A DNA stretch of 64,000 bases from NCBI GenBank assembly GCA_964036665.1, contig OZ038533.1, forward strand, positions 10,810,413-10,874,412. Reading direction: 5' to 3'. The stretch is from Gordius sp. MW1 (taxonomy: Eukaryota > Nematomorpha > Gordioida > Gordea > Gordiidae). This document shows positions 1 through 12,200 of this stretch, piece by piece. Below the pieces are notes generated by a model that saw only the letters and a list, made by a program, of their open reading frames with translations, ran no database searches and was not told the origin of the DNA. Position 1 is the stretch's first letter. Each line of letters opens with the position of its first letter. Both the position numbers and the translations under genes were made by a program.

Positions 1-12
1 CAACGTTTTATT

Positions 13-39
13 GTTGCGATTAGTTTGCTGTATCGCAAC
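13..39. other. Recurrent dyad GTTGCGAT-N11-ATCGCAAC (first example)
   Basis: An 8-bp perfect inverted repeat with an 11-bp A/T/G loop (TAGTTTGCTGT or TAGTTTGTTGT). It recurs at the same place in nearly all monomers, about 13 bp after each monomer start. It could be a protein-binding site or form a cruciform or RNA hairpin; the sequence alone does not decide. Damaged versions exist (ATCGAAAC at 36016 and 45119; GTTTCGAT near 28457; a deleted right arm near 709). The transposon sits in the loop of one copy. Confidence 0.7.
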
Positions 40-82
40 GTGAGTGCTTAATTTTTCAAAAATGCATTATGCGATCATGATT

Positions 83-90
83 TCAAAGTA
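83..90. other. Perfect 8-bp palindrome ATCATGAT, once per monomer
   Basis: It lies inside GCGATCATGATTTC and is kept in most monomers of both subtypes. Variants are found at 9290 (ATTATGAT), 49294 (GTCATGAT) and 50660 (GATTGATT). Significance unknown. Confidence 0.5.
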
Positions 91-204
91 ATAGTTTTCT
101 GATTCTGATAAATTTTTACTTTTTATCATCGAAACCACGTCTGAAAACGACAACTTTCATCGGATGCATACGGTTGAAAGAAAAATATGTGAAAATTTTG
201 AGGT

Positions 205-220
205 AAAAATATTTATTTTT
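205..220. other. AT-rich inverted repeat AAAAATA-TT-TATTTTT
   Basis: Seven-base arms with a two-base centre, present in most monomers and followed by a T run. In A-type 9214, 10588 and relatives one T is lost (AAATATTATTTTTTT). It is likely a curved or easily melted segment; this is inference from base composition. Confidence 0.5.
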
Positions 221-250
221 TACGATTCTATGTAAAAGAGCATGAAAAAA

Positions 251-260
251 TATATAAAAG
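251..260 (+). promoter_or_regulatory. TATA-box-like word TATATAAAAG (first example)
   Basis: It matches the strong eukaryotic TATA consensus (TATAWAAR) and occurs in nearly every monomer on the plus strand, preceded by GCATGAAAAAA. Variants lose it in part (ATACATTAAAG at 45338 and 46026; ATATACAAAAG at 44992 and 45682). I see no clear initiator about 30 bp downstream, so promoter activity is only a possibility. Confidence 0.3.
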
Positions 261-1369
261 TAAGCCAATTTGAGAATCCTATTATCCTCGATTGACTTCC
301 GAAAAGATGTTTTAAGCTGCGAGAACTATCATTTTGACAAAAGACAACGTTTGTTGCGATTAGTTTGTTGTTTCGCAACGTGAGTGCTTAATTTTTGAAA
401 ATGGCTCTATGCGATCATGATTTCAAAGTAATAGTTTTCAGATTCTTATAAATTTTTACTTGAGATCATAGAAACCACGTCTGAAAACGACAACTTTCAT
501 CGGATGAATACGGTTCAAAGAAAAATATGTGAAAAATTTTGAGGTAAAAATATTTATTTTTTTCATTTCTATGTGAAAGAGCATGAAAAAATATATAAAA
601 GTAAGCCAATTTGAGAATCCTATTATCCTCGATTGACTTCCGAAAAGAGGTTTTAAGCTGCGAGAACTATCATTTTGACAAAAGACAACGTTTTATTGTT
701 GCGATTAGTTTGCGCAACGTGAGTGCTTAATTTTTCAAAAATGCACTATGCGATCATGATTTCAAAGTAATAGTTTTCTGATTCTGATAAATTTTTACTT
801 GGGATCATAGAAACCACGTCTGAAAACGACAACTTTCATCGGATGAATAAGGTTCAAAGAAAAATATGTGAAAAATATTGAGGTAAAAATATTTATTTTT
901 TTCAATTCTATGTGAAAGAGCATGAAAAAATATATAAAAGTAAGCCAATTTGAGAATCCTATTATCCTCAATTGACTTCCGAAAAGAGGTTTTAAGCTGC
1001 GAGAACTATCATTTTGACAAAAGACAACGTTTTATTGTTGCGATTAGTTTGTTGTATCGCAACATGAGTGCTTGATTTTTGAAAAATGCACTATGCGATC
1101 ATGATTTCAAAGTAATAGTTTTCTGATTCTGATAAATTTTTACTTTTTATCATCGAAACCACGTCTGAAAACACGAACTTTCATCGGATGCATACGGTTG
1201 AAAGAAAAATATGTGAAAAATTTTGAGGTAATAATATTTATTTTTTTCGATTATAAGTGAAAGAGCGTAAAAAAATATATAAAAGTAAGTCAATTTGAGA
1301 ATCCTATTATCCTCGATTGACTTCCGAAAAGAGGTTTTAAGCTGCGAGAAATATCATTTTGACAAAAGA

Positions 1370-1714
1370 CAACGTTTTATTGTTGCGATTAGTTTGTTGT
1401 ATCGCAACGTGAGTGCTTGATTTTTGAAAATGGCTCTATGCGATCATGATTTCAAAGTAATAGTTTTCAGATTCTGATAAATTTTTACTTGGGATCATAG
1501 AAACCACGTCTGAAAACGACAACTTTCATCGGATGAATACGGTTCAAAGAAAAATATGAGAAAAATTTTGAGGTAAACATATTTATTTTTTTCAATTCTA
1601 TGTGAAAGAGCATGAAAAAATATATAAAAGTAAGCCAATTTGAGAATCCTATAATCCTCGATTGACTTCCGAAAAGAGGTTTTAAGCTGCGAGAACTATC
1701 ATTTTGACAAAAGA
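1370..1714. repeat. Example of subtype A monomer
   Basis: This monomer has the A diagnostic positions: TTGAAAATGGCTCTATG, TTTTCAGATTCTG, ACTTGGGATCATAG, GGATGAATACGGTTCAAAG and TTCAATTC. The variants CTTGATTTTTG, ATATGAGAAAA, GTAAACATATTT and CTATAATCC tag it as the second member of the 12-mer; the same tags recur at 5464. Subtype A differs from B at clustered blocks rather than evenly, so conversion or crossover within monomers can swap whole blocks and make mosaics. Confidence 0.9.
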
Positions 1715-2059
1715 CAACGTTTTATTGTTGCGATTAGTTTGTTGTATCGCAACGTGAGTGCTTAATTTTTCAAAAATGCACTATGCGATCATGATTTCAA
1801 AGTAATAGTTTTCTGATTCTGATAAATTTTTACTTTTTATCATCGAAACCACGTCTGAAAACGACAACTTTCATCGGATGCATACGGTTGAAAGAAAAAT
1901 ATGTGAAAAATTTTGAGGTAAAAATATTTATTTTTTTCATTTCTATGTGAAAGAGCATGAAAAAATATATAAAAGTAAGCCAATTTGAGAATCCTATTAT
2001 CCTCGATTGACTTCCGAAAAGAGGTTTTAAGCTGCGAGAACTATCATTTTGACAAAAGA

Positions 2060-2377
2060 CAACGTTTTATTGTTGCGATTAGTTTGTTGTATCGCAACGT
2101 GAGTGCTTAATTTTTCAAAAATGCACTATGCGATCATGATTTCAAAGTAATAGTTTTCTGATTCTGATAAATTTTTACTTGGGATCATACATCGGATGAA
2201 TAAGGTTCAAAGAAAAATATGTGAAAAATTTTGAGGTAAAAATATTTATTTTTTTTATTTCTATGTAAAAGAGCATGAAAAAATATATAAAAGTAAGCCA
2301 ATTTGAGAATCCTATTATCCTCGATTGACTTCCGAAAAGATGTTTTAAGCTGCGAGAACTATCATTTTGACAAAAGA
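2060..2377. repeat. 318-bp deleted monomer (12-mer copy 1)
   Basis: A type C monomer in which 27 bp are missing from the middle: GGGATCATA joins directly to CATCGGATGAAT near 2189, removing the GAAACCACGTCTGAAAACGA segment and the CAACTTT that follows it. The same junction is found at 6154-6471, so the deletion predates the 12-mer duplication and serves as a phase marker. Confidence 0.9.
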
Positions 2378-5118
2378 CAACGTTTGTTGCGATTAGTTTG
2401 TTGTTTCGCAACGTGAGTGCTTAATTTTTGAAAATGGCTCTATGCGATCATGATTTCAAAGTAATAGTTTTCTGATTCTGATAAATTTTTACTTTTTATC
2501 ATCGAAACCACGTCTGAAAACAACAACTTTCATCGGATGCATACGGTTGAAAGAAAAATATGTGAAAAATTTTGAGGTAATAATATTTATTTTTTTCGAT
2601 TATAAGTGAAAGAGCGTAAAAAAATATATAAAAGTAAGTCAATTTGAGAATCCTATTATCCTCGATTGACTTCCGAAAAGAGGTTTTAAGCTGCGAGAAC
2701 TATCATTTTGACAAAAGACAACGTTTTATTGTTGCGATTAGTTTGTTGTATCGCAACGTGAGTGCTTGATTTTTGAAAATGGCTCTATGCGATCATGATT
2801 TCAAAGTAATAGTTTTCAGATTCTGATAAATTTTTACTTGGGATCATAGAAACCACGTCTGAAAACGACAACATTCATCGGATGAATACGGTTCAAAGAA
2901 AAATATGAGAAAAATTTTGAGGTAAACATATTTATTTTTTTCAATTCTATGTGAAAGAGCATGAAAAAATATATAAAAGTAAGCCAATTTGAGAATCCTA
3001 TAATCCTCGATTGACTTCCGAAAAGAGGTTTTAAGCTGCGAGAACTATCATTTTGACAAAAGACAACGTTTTATTGTTGCGATTAGTTTGTTGTATCGCA
3101 ACGTGAGTGCTTAATTTTTCAAAAATGCACTATGCGATCATGATTTCAAAGTAATAGTTTTCTGATTCTGATAAATTTTTACTTTTTATCATCGAAACCA
3201 CGTCTGAAAACGACAACTTTCATCGGATGCATACGGTTGAAAGAAAAATATGTGAAAAATTTTGAGGTAAAAATATTTATTTTTTTCGATTCTATGTGAA
3301 AGAGCATGAAAAAATATATAAAAGTAAGCCAATTTGAGAATCCTATTATCCTCGATTGACTTCCGAAAAGAGGTTTTAAGCTGCGAGAATCATTTTGACA
3401 AAAGACAACGTTTTATTGTTGCGATTAGTTTGTTGTATCGCAACGTGAGTGCTTAATTTTTCAAAAATGCATTATGCGATCATGATTTCAAAGTAATAGT
3501 TTTCTGATTCTGATAAATTTTTACTTTTTATCATGGAAACCACATCTGACAACGACAACTTTCATGGGATGCTTACGGTTGAAAGAAAAATATATGAAAA
3601 ATTTTGAGGTAAAAATATTTATTTTTTTCGATTCTATGTGAAAGAGCGTAAAAAAATATATAAAAGTAAGCCAATTTGAGAATCCTATTATCCTCGATTG
3701 ACTTCCGAAAAGAGGTTTTAAGCGAGAACTATCATTTTGACAAAAGACAACGTTTTATTTTTGCGATTAGTTTGTTGTATCGCAACGTGAGTGCTTAATT
3801 TTTCAAAAATACACTATGCGATCATGATTTCAAAGTAATAGTTTTCTGATTCTGATAAATTTTTACTTTTTATCATCGAAACCACGTCTGAAAACGACAA
3901 CTTTCATCGGATGCATACGGTTGAAAGAAAAATATGTGAAAAATTTTGAGGTAAAAATATTTATTTTTTTCGATTCTATGTGAAAGAGCATAAAAAAATA
4001 TATAAAAGTAAGATATTTTGAGAATCCTATTATCCTCGATTGACTTCCGAAAAGAGGTTTTAAGCTGCGAGAACTATCATTTTGACAAAAGACAACGTTT
4101 TATTGTTGCGATTAGTTTGTTGTATCGCAACGTGAGTGCTTAACATTTGAAAATGCACTATGCGATCATGATTTCAAAGTAATAGGTTTCTGATTCTGAT
4201 AAATTTTTACTTTTTATCATCGAAACCACGTCTGAAAACGACAACTTTCATCGGATGCATACGGTTGAAAGAAAAATATGTGAAAAATTTTGAGGTAAAA
4301 ATATTTATTTTTTTCGATTCTATGTGAAAGAGCATGAAAAAATATATAAAAGTAAGCCAATTTGAGAATCCTATTATCCTTGATTGACTTCCGAAAAGAT
4401 GTTTTAAGCTGCGAGAACTATCATTTTGACAAAAGACAACGTTTGTTGCGATTAGTTTGTTGTTTCGCAACGTTACTGCTTAATTTTTGAAAATGGCTCT
4501 ATGCGATCATGATTTCAAAGTAATAGTTTTCAGATTCTAATAAATTTTTACTTGAGATCATAGAAACCACGTCTGAAAACGACAACTTTCATCGGATGAA
4601 TACGGTTCAAAGAAAAATATGTGAAAAATTTTGAGGTAAAAATATTTATTTTTTTTATTTCTATGTGAAAGAGCATGAAAAAATATATAAAAGTAAGCCA
4701 ATTTGAGAATCCTATTATCCTCGATTGACTTCCGAAAAGAGGTTTTAAGCTGCGAGAACTATCATTTTGACAAAAGACAACGTTTTATTGTTGCGATTAG
4801 TTTGTTGTATCGCAACGTGAGTGCTTAATTTTTCAAAAATGCACTATGCGATCATGATTTCAAAGTAGTTTTCTGATTCTGATAAATTTTTACTTGGGAT
4901 CATAGAAACCACGTCTGAAAACGACAACTTTCATCGGATGAATAAGGTTCAAAGAAAAATATGTGAAAAATATTGAGGTAAAAATATTTATTTTTTTCAA
5001 TTCTATGTGAAAGAGCATGAAAAAATATATAAAAGTAAGCCAATTTGAGAATCCTATTATCCTCAATTGACTTCCGAAAAGAGGTTTTAAGCTGCGAGAA
5101 CTATCATTTTGACAAAGA

Positions 5119-8100
5119 CAACGTTTTATTGTTGCGATTAGTTTGTTGTATCGCAACATGAGTGCTTGATTTTTGAAAAATGCACTATGCGATCATGATT
5201 TCAAAGTAATAGTTTTCTGATTCTGATAAATTTTTACTTTTTATCATCGAAACCACGTCTGAAAACAACAACTTTCATCGGATGCATACGGTTGAAAGAA
5301 AAATATGTGAAAAATTTTGAGGTAATAATATTTATTTTTTTCGATTATAAGTGAAAGAGCGTAAAAAAATATATAAAAGTAAGTCAATTTGAGAATCCTA
5401 TTATCCTCGATTGACTTCCGAAAAGAGGTTTTAAGCTGCGAGAAATATCATTTTGACAAAAGACAACGTTTTATTGTTGCGATTAGTTTGTTGTATCGCA
5501 ACGTGAGTGCTTGATTTTTGAAAATGGCTCTATGCGATCATGATTTCAAAGTAATAGTTTTCAGATTCTGATAAATTTTTACTTGGGATCATAGAAACCA
5601 CGTCTGAAAACGACAACTTTCATCGGATGAATACGGTTCAAAGAAAAATATGAGAAAAATTTTGAGGTAAACATATTTATTTTTTTCAATTCTATGTGAA
5701 AGAGCATGAAAAAATATATAAAAGTAAGCCAATTTGAGAATCCTATAATCCTCGATTGACTTCCGAAAAGAGGTTTTAAGCTGCGAGAACTATCATTTTG
5801 ACAAAAGACAACGTTTTATTGTTGCGATTAGTTTGTTGTATCGCAACGTGAGTGCTTAATTTTTCAAAAATGCACTATGCGATCATGATTTCAAAGTAAT
5901 AGTTTTCTGATTCTGATAAATTTTTACTTTTTATCATCGAAACCACGTCTGAAAACGACAACTTTCATCGGATGCATACGGTTGAAAGAAAAATATGTGA
6001 AAAATTTTGAGGTAAAAATATTTATTTTTTTCATTTCTATGTGAAAGAGCATGAAAAAATATATAAAAGTAAGCCAATTTGAGAATCCTATTATCCTCGA
6101 TTGACTTCCGAAAAGAGGTTTTAAGCTGCGAGAACTATCATTTTGACAAAAGACAACGTTTTATTGTTGCGATTAGTTTGTTGTATCGCAACGTGAGTGC
6201 TTAATTTTTCAAAAATGCACTATGCGATCATGATTTCAAAGTAATAGTTTTCTGATTCTGATAAATTTTTACTTGGGATCATACATCGGATGAATAAGGT
6301 TCAAAGAAAAATATGTGAAAAATTTTGAGGTAAAAATATTTATTTTTTTTATTTCTATGTAAAAGAACATGAAAAAATATATAAAAGTAAGCCAATTTGA
6401 GAATCCTATTATCCTCGATTGACTTCCGAAAAGATGTTTTAAGCTGCGAGAACTATCATTTTGACAAAAGACAACGTTTGTTGCGATTAGTTTGTTGTTT
6501 CGCAACGTGAGTGCTTAATTTTTGAAAATGGCTCTATGCGATCATGATTTCAAAGTAATAGTTTTCTGATTCTGATAAATTTTTACTTTTTATCATCGAA
6601 ACCACGTCTGAAAACAACAACTTTCATCGGATGCATACGGTTGAAAGAAAAATATGTGAAAAATTTTGAGGTAATAATATTTATTTTTTTCGATTATAAG
6701 TGAAAGAGCGTAAAAAAATATATAAAAGTAAGTCAATTTGAGAATCCTATTATCCTCGATTGACTTCCGAAAAGAGGTTTTAAGCTGCGAGAACTATCAT
6801 TTTGACAAAAGACAACGTTTTATTGTTGCGATTAGTTTGTTGTATCGCAACGTGAGTGCTTGATTTTTGAAAATGGCTCTATGCGATCATGATTTCAAAG
6901 TAATAGTTTTCAGATTCTGATAAATTTTTACTTGGGATCATAGAAACCACGTCTGAAAACGACAACTTTCATCGGATGAATACGGTTCAAAGAAAAATAT
7001 GAGAAAAATTTTGAGGTAAACATATTTATTTTTTTCAATTCTATGTGAAAGATCATGAAAAAATATATAAAAGTAAGCCAATTTGAGAATCCTATAATCC
7101 TCGATTGACTTCCGAAAAGAGGTTTTAAGCTGCGAGAACTATCATTTTGACAAAAGACAACGTTTTATTGTTGCGATTAGTTTGTTGTATCGCAACGTGA
7201 GTGCTTAATTTTTCAAAAATGCACTATGCGATCATGATTTCAAAGTAATAGTTTTCTGATTCTGATAAATTTTTACTTTTTATCATCGAAACCACGTCTG
7301 AAAACGACAACTTTCATCGGATGCATACGGTTGAAAGAAAAATATGTGAAAAATTTTGAGGTAAAAATATTTATTTTTTTTGATTCTATGTGAAAGAGCA
7401 TGAAAAAATATATAAAAGTAAGCCAATTTGAGAATCCTATTATCCTCGATTGACTTCCGAAAAGAGGTTTTAAGCTGCGAGAATCATTTTGACAAAAGAC
7501 AACGTTTTATTGTTGCGATTAGTTTGTTGTATCGCAACGTGAGTGCTTAATTTTTCAAAAATGCATTATGCGATCATGATTTCAAAGTAATAGTTTTCTG
7601 ATTCTGATAAATTTTTACTTTTTATCATGGAAACCACATCTGACAACGACAACTTTCATGGGATGCTTACGGTTGAAAGAAAAATATATGAAAAATTTTG
7701 AGGTAAAAATATTTATTTTTTTCGATTCTATGTGAAAGAGCGTAAAAAAATATATAAAAGTAAGCCAATTTGAGAATCCTATTATCCTCGATTGACTTCC
7801 GAAAAGAGGTTTTAAGCGAGAACTATCATTTTGACAAAAGACAACGTTTTATTTTTGCGATTAGTTTGTTGTATCGCAACGTGAGTGCTTAATTTTTCAA
7901 AAATACACTATGCGATCATGATTTCAAAGTAATAGTTTTCTGATTCTGATAAATTTTTACTTTTTATCATCGAAACCACGTCTGAAAACGACAACTTTCA
8001 TCGGATGCATACGGTTGAAAGAAAAATATGTGAAAAATTTTGAGGTAAAAATATTTATTTTTTTCGATTCTATGTGAAAGAGCATAAAAAAATATATAAA

Positions 8101-9213
8101 AGTAAGATATTTTGAGAATCCTATTATCCTCGATTGACTTCCGAAAAGAGGTTTTAAGCTGCGAGAACTATCATTTTGACAAAAGACAACGTTTTATTGT
8201 TGCGATTAGTTTGTTGTATCGCAACGTGAGTGCTTAACATTTGAAAATGCACTATGCGATCATGATTTCAAAGTAATAGGTTTCTGATTCTGATAAATTT
8301 TTACTTTTTATCATCGAAACCACGTCTGAAAACGACAACTTTCATCGGATGCATACGGTTGAAAGAAAAATATGTGAAAAATTTTGAGGTAAAAATATTT
8401 ATTTTTTTCGATTCTATGTGAAAGAGCATGAAAAAATATATAAAAGTAAGCCAATTTGAGAATCCTATTATCCTTGATTGACTTCCGAAAAGATGTTTTA
8501 AGCTGCGAGAACTATCATTTTGACAAAAGACAACGTTTGTTGCGATTAGTTTGTTGTTTCGCAACGTGAGTGCTTAATTTTTGAAAATGGCTCTATGCGA
8601 TCATGATTTCAAAGTAATAGTTTTCAGATTCTAATAAATTTTTACTTGAGATCATAGAAACCACGTCTGAAAACGACAACTTTCATCGGATGAATACGGT
8701 TCAAAGAAAAATATGTGAAAAATTTTGAGGTAAAAATATTTATTTTTTTTATTTCTATGTGAAAGAGCATGAAAAAATATATAAAAGTAAGCCAATTTGA
8801 GAATCCTATTATCCTCGATTGACTTCCGAAAAGAGGTTTTAAGCTGCGAGAACTATCATTTTGACAAAAGACAACGTTTTATTGTTGCGATTAGTTTGTT
8901 GTATCGCAACGTGAGTGCTTAATTTTTCAAAAATGCACTATGCGATCATGATTTCAAAGTAGTTTTCTGATTCTGATAAATTTTTACTTGGGATCATAGA
9001 AACCACGTCTGAAAACGACAACTTTCATCGGATGAATAAGGTTCAAAGAAAAATATGTGAAAAATATTGAGGTAAAAATATTTATTTTTTTCAATTCTAT
9101 GTGAAAGAGCATGAAAAAATATATAAAAGTAAGCCAATTTGAGAATCCTATTATCCTCAATTGACTTCCGAAAAGAGGTTTTAAGCTGCGAGAACTATCA
9201 TTTTGACAAAAGA
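5119..9213. repeat. 12-monomer higher-order repeat, copy 2
   Basis: Monomer starts: 5119, 5464, 5809, 6154, 6472, 6813, 7158, 7500, 7842, 8187, 8531, 8872. It carries the same private tags in the same order as copy 1. Its second half (from 7158) is also the first part of the 17-monomer unit, so the 12-mer duplication appears older than the 17-mer duplication. The last monomer keeps the 3-bp deletion AAAGTAGTTTTC seen in copy 1 near 4866. Confidence 0.93.
6154..6471. repeat. 318-bp deleted monomer (12-mer copy 2)
   Basis: It has the same 27-bp internal deletion, with the junction GATCATACATCGG near 6279-6291, as the monomer at 2060. It then differs slightly (AAAAGAACATG where copy 1 reads AAAAGAGCATG). 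Confidence 0.9.
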
Positions 9214-12200
9214 CAACGTTTTATTGTTGCGATTAGTTTGTTGTATCGCAACGTGAGTGCTTAATTTTTGAAAATGGCTCTATGCGATTATGATTTCAAA
9301 GTAATAGTTTTCAGATTTTGATAAATTTTTACTTGGGATCATAGAAACCACGTCTGAAAACGACAACTTTCATCGGATGAATACGGTTCAAAGAAAAATA
9401 TATGAAAAATTTTGAGGTAAAAATATTATTTTTTTCAATTCTATGTGAAAGAGCATGAAAAAATATATAATAGTAAGCCAATTTGAGAATCCTATTATCC
9501 TCGATTGACTTCCGAAAAGAGGTTTTAAGCTGCGAGAACTATCATTTTGACAAAAGACAACGTTTTATTGTTGCGATTAGTTTGCTGTATCGCAACGTGA
9601 GTGCTTAATTTTTCAAAAATGCATTATGCGATCATGATTTCAAAGTAATAGTTTTCTGATTCTGATAAATTTTTACTTTTTATCATCGAAACCACGTCTG
9701 AAAACGACAACTTTCATCGGATGCATACGGTTGAAAGAAAAATATGTGAAAATTTTGAGGTAAAAATATTTATTTTTTTCGATTCTATGTAAAAGAGCAT
9801 GAAAAAATATATAAAAGTAAGCCAATTTGAGAATCCTATTATCCTCGATTGACTTCCGAAAAGATGTTTTAAGCTGCGAGAACTATCATTTTGACAAAAG
9901 ACAACGTTTGTTGCGATTAGTTTGTTGTTTCGCAACGTGAGTGCTTAATTTTTGAAAATGGCTCTATGCGATCATGATTTCAAAGTAATAGTTTTCAGAT
10001 TCTTATAAATTTTTACTTGAGATCATAGAAACCACGTCTGAAAACGACAACTTTCATCGGATGAATACGGTTCAAAGAAAAATATGTGAAAAATTTTGAG
10101 GTAAAAATATTTATTTTTTTCATTTCTATGTGAAAGAGCATGAAAAAATATATAAAAGTAAGCCAATTTGAGAATCCTATTATCCTCGATTGACTTCCGA
10201 AAAGAGGTTTTAAGCTGCGAGAACTATCATTTTGACAAAAGACAACGTTTTATTGTTGCGATTAGTTTGTTGTATCGCAACGTGAGTGCTTAATTTTTCA
10301 AAAATGCACTATGCGATCATGATTTCAAAGTAATAGTTTTCTGATTCTGATAAATTTTTACTTGGGATCATAGAAACCACGTCTGAAAACGACAACTTTC
10401 ATCGGATGAATAAGGTTCAAAGAAAAATATGTGAAAAATATTGAGGTAAAAATATTTATTTTTTTCAATTCTATGTGAAAGAGCATGAAAAAATATATAA
10501 AAGTAAGCCAATTTGAGAATCCTATTATCCTCAATTGACTTCCGAAAAGAGGTTTTAAGCTGCGAGAACTATCATTTTGACAAAAGACAACGTTTTATTG
10601 TTGCGATTAGTTTGTTGTATCGCAACGTGAGTGCTTGATTTTTGAAAATGGCTCTATGCGATTATGATTTCAAAGTAATAGTTTTCAGATTTTGATAAAT
10701 TTTTACTTGGGATCATAGAAACCACGTTTGAAAACGACAACTTTCATCGGATGAATACGGTTCAAAGAAAAATATATGAAAAATTTTGAGGTAAAAATAT
10801 TATTTTTTTCAATTCTATGTGAAAGAGCATGAAAAAATATATAAAAGTATGCCAATTTGAGAATCCTATTATCCTCGATTGACTTCCGAAAAGAGGTTTT
10901 AAGCTGCGAGATTTATCATTTTGACAAAAGACAACGTTTTATTGTTGCGATTAGTTTGCTGTATCGCAACGTGAGTGCTTAATTTTTCAAAAATGCATTA
11001 TGCGATCATGATTTCAAAGTAATAGTTTTCTGATTCTGATAAATTTTTACTTTTTATCACCGAAACCACGTCTGAAAACGACAACTTTCATCGGATGCAT
11101 ACGGTTGAAAGAAAAATATGTGAAAATTTTGAGGTAAAAATATTTATTTTTTTCGATTCTATGTGAAAGAGCATGAAAAAATATATAAAAGTAAGCCAAT
11201 TTGAGAATCCTATTATCCTCGATTGACTTCCGAAAAGAGGTTTTAAGCTGCGAGAACTATCATTTTGACAAAACACAACGTTTTATTGTTGCGATTAGTT
11301 TGTTGTATCGCAACGTGATGCTTATTTTTAAAAATGGCTCTATGCGATCATGATTTCAAAGTAATAGTTTTCAGATTCTGATAAATTTTTACTTGGGATC
11401 ATAGAAACCACGTCTGAAAACGACAACTTTCATCGGATGAATACGGTTCAAAGAAAAACATGTGAAAAATTTTGAATTGGTAAAAATATTTATTTTTTTC
11501 AATTCTATGTGAAAGAGCATGAAAAAATATATAAAAGTAAGCCAATTTGAGAATCCTATTATCCTCGATTGACTTCCGAAAAGAGGTTTTAAGCTGCGAG
11601 AACTATCATTTTGACAAAAGACAACGTTTTATTGTTGCGATTAGTTTGTTGTATCGCAACGTGAGTGCTTAATTTTTCAAAAATGCACTATGCAATGATG
11701 ATTTCAAAGTAATAGTTTTCTGATTCTGATAAATTTTTACTTTTTATCATCGAAACCACGTCTGAAAACGACAACTTTCATCGGATGCATACGGTTGAAA
11801 GAAAAATATGTGAAAAATTTTGAGGTAAAAATATTTATTTTTTTCAATTCTATGTGAAAGAGCATGAAAAAATATATAAAAGTAAGCCAATTTGAGAATC
11901 CTATTATCCTCGATTGACTTCCGAAAAGAGGTTTTAAGCTGCGAGAACTATCATTTTGACAAAAGACAACGTTTTATTGTTGCGATTAGTTTGCTGTATC
12001 GCAACGTGAGTGCTTAATTTTTCAAAAATGCATTATGCGATCATGATTTCAAAGTAATAGTTTTCTGATTCTGATAAATATTTACTTTTTATCATCGAAA
12101 CCACGTCTGAAAACGACAACTTTCATCGGATGCATACGGTTGAAAGAAAAATATGTGAAAATTTTGAGGTAAAAATATTTATTTTTTTCGATTCTATGTG

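Larger units (their letters stand above)
1..344. repeat. Example of subtype B monomer
   Basis: This monomer has the B middle (TTTTCTGATTCTG, ACTTTTTATCATCG, GGATGCATACGGTTGAAAG), here with the GCATTATG variant and the CTGTATC loop variant shared with 9558 and 15402. It illustrates the standard order of landmarks: dyad 13-39, AT hairpin 205-220, TATATAAAAG 251-260. In B monomers CTTTCA and TGAAAG form an inverted repeat around the ATGCAT palindrome; the A subtype lacks this because it reads GGATGAATACGGTTCAAAG. Confidence 0.9.
1..1024. repeat. Three monomers before the first 12-mer (B, A', C)
   Basis: Monomers at 1, 345 and 686. They match those at 9558, 9902 and 10243 (and 15402, 15746, 16087) in order and in private variants, including CAGATTCTTATAAAT and CTTGAGATCAT in the second. 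They also parallel 4093, 4437 and 4778, the last three monomers of the 12-mer. The third has a 6-bp deletion that removes part of the dyad right arm (GTTTGCGCAACG near 708-719). Confidence 0.85.
1025..5118. repeat. 12-monomer higher-order repeat, copy 1 (4,094 bp)
   Basis: Monomer starts: 1025, 1370, 1715, 2060, 2378, 2719, 3064, 3406, 3748, 4093, 4437, 4778. Each aligns in order with copy 2 at an offset of about 4,094. Shared private tags include CAACATGAG at the first monomer, a 27-bp deletion in the fourth, TCATGGAAACCACATCTGACAA in the eighth (which also has CATGGGATGC), TATTTTTGCG and AGATATTTTGAG in the ninth, and CTTAACATTTG in the tenth. The two copies differ only at scattered bases, for example GTTACTGC near 4471 against GTGAGTGC in copy 2. 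Confidence 0.93.

Noticed and set aside
251-275. Calling each TATATAAAAG plus nearby CCAAT a promoter
   Set aside because: CCAAT lies downstream of the TATA-like word, the reverse of the usual order, and no initiator is evident; kept only as a low-confidence site.
281-330. CENP-B box
   Set aside because: I looked for TTCG-N4-A-N2-CGGG on the consensus and found no match; TTCG and CGG words occur but not with the right spacing.
2175-2411. Minus-strand open frames of 62-89 codons repeated through the array (for example 2175-2411, 4207-4470, 4890-5159, 9714-9935, 21060-21248, 40210-40440)
   Set aside because: They are the same satellite segment read backwards. They appear or vanish with single-base subtype differences and indels, vary at their ends with monomer junctions, and show no domain. 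Repetition reflects the tandem array, not a gene family.
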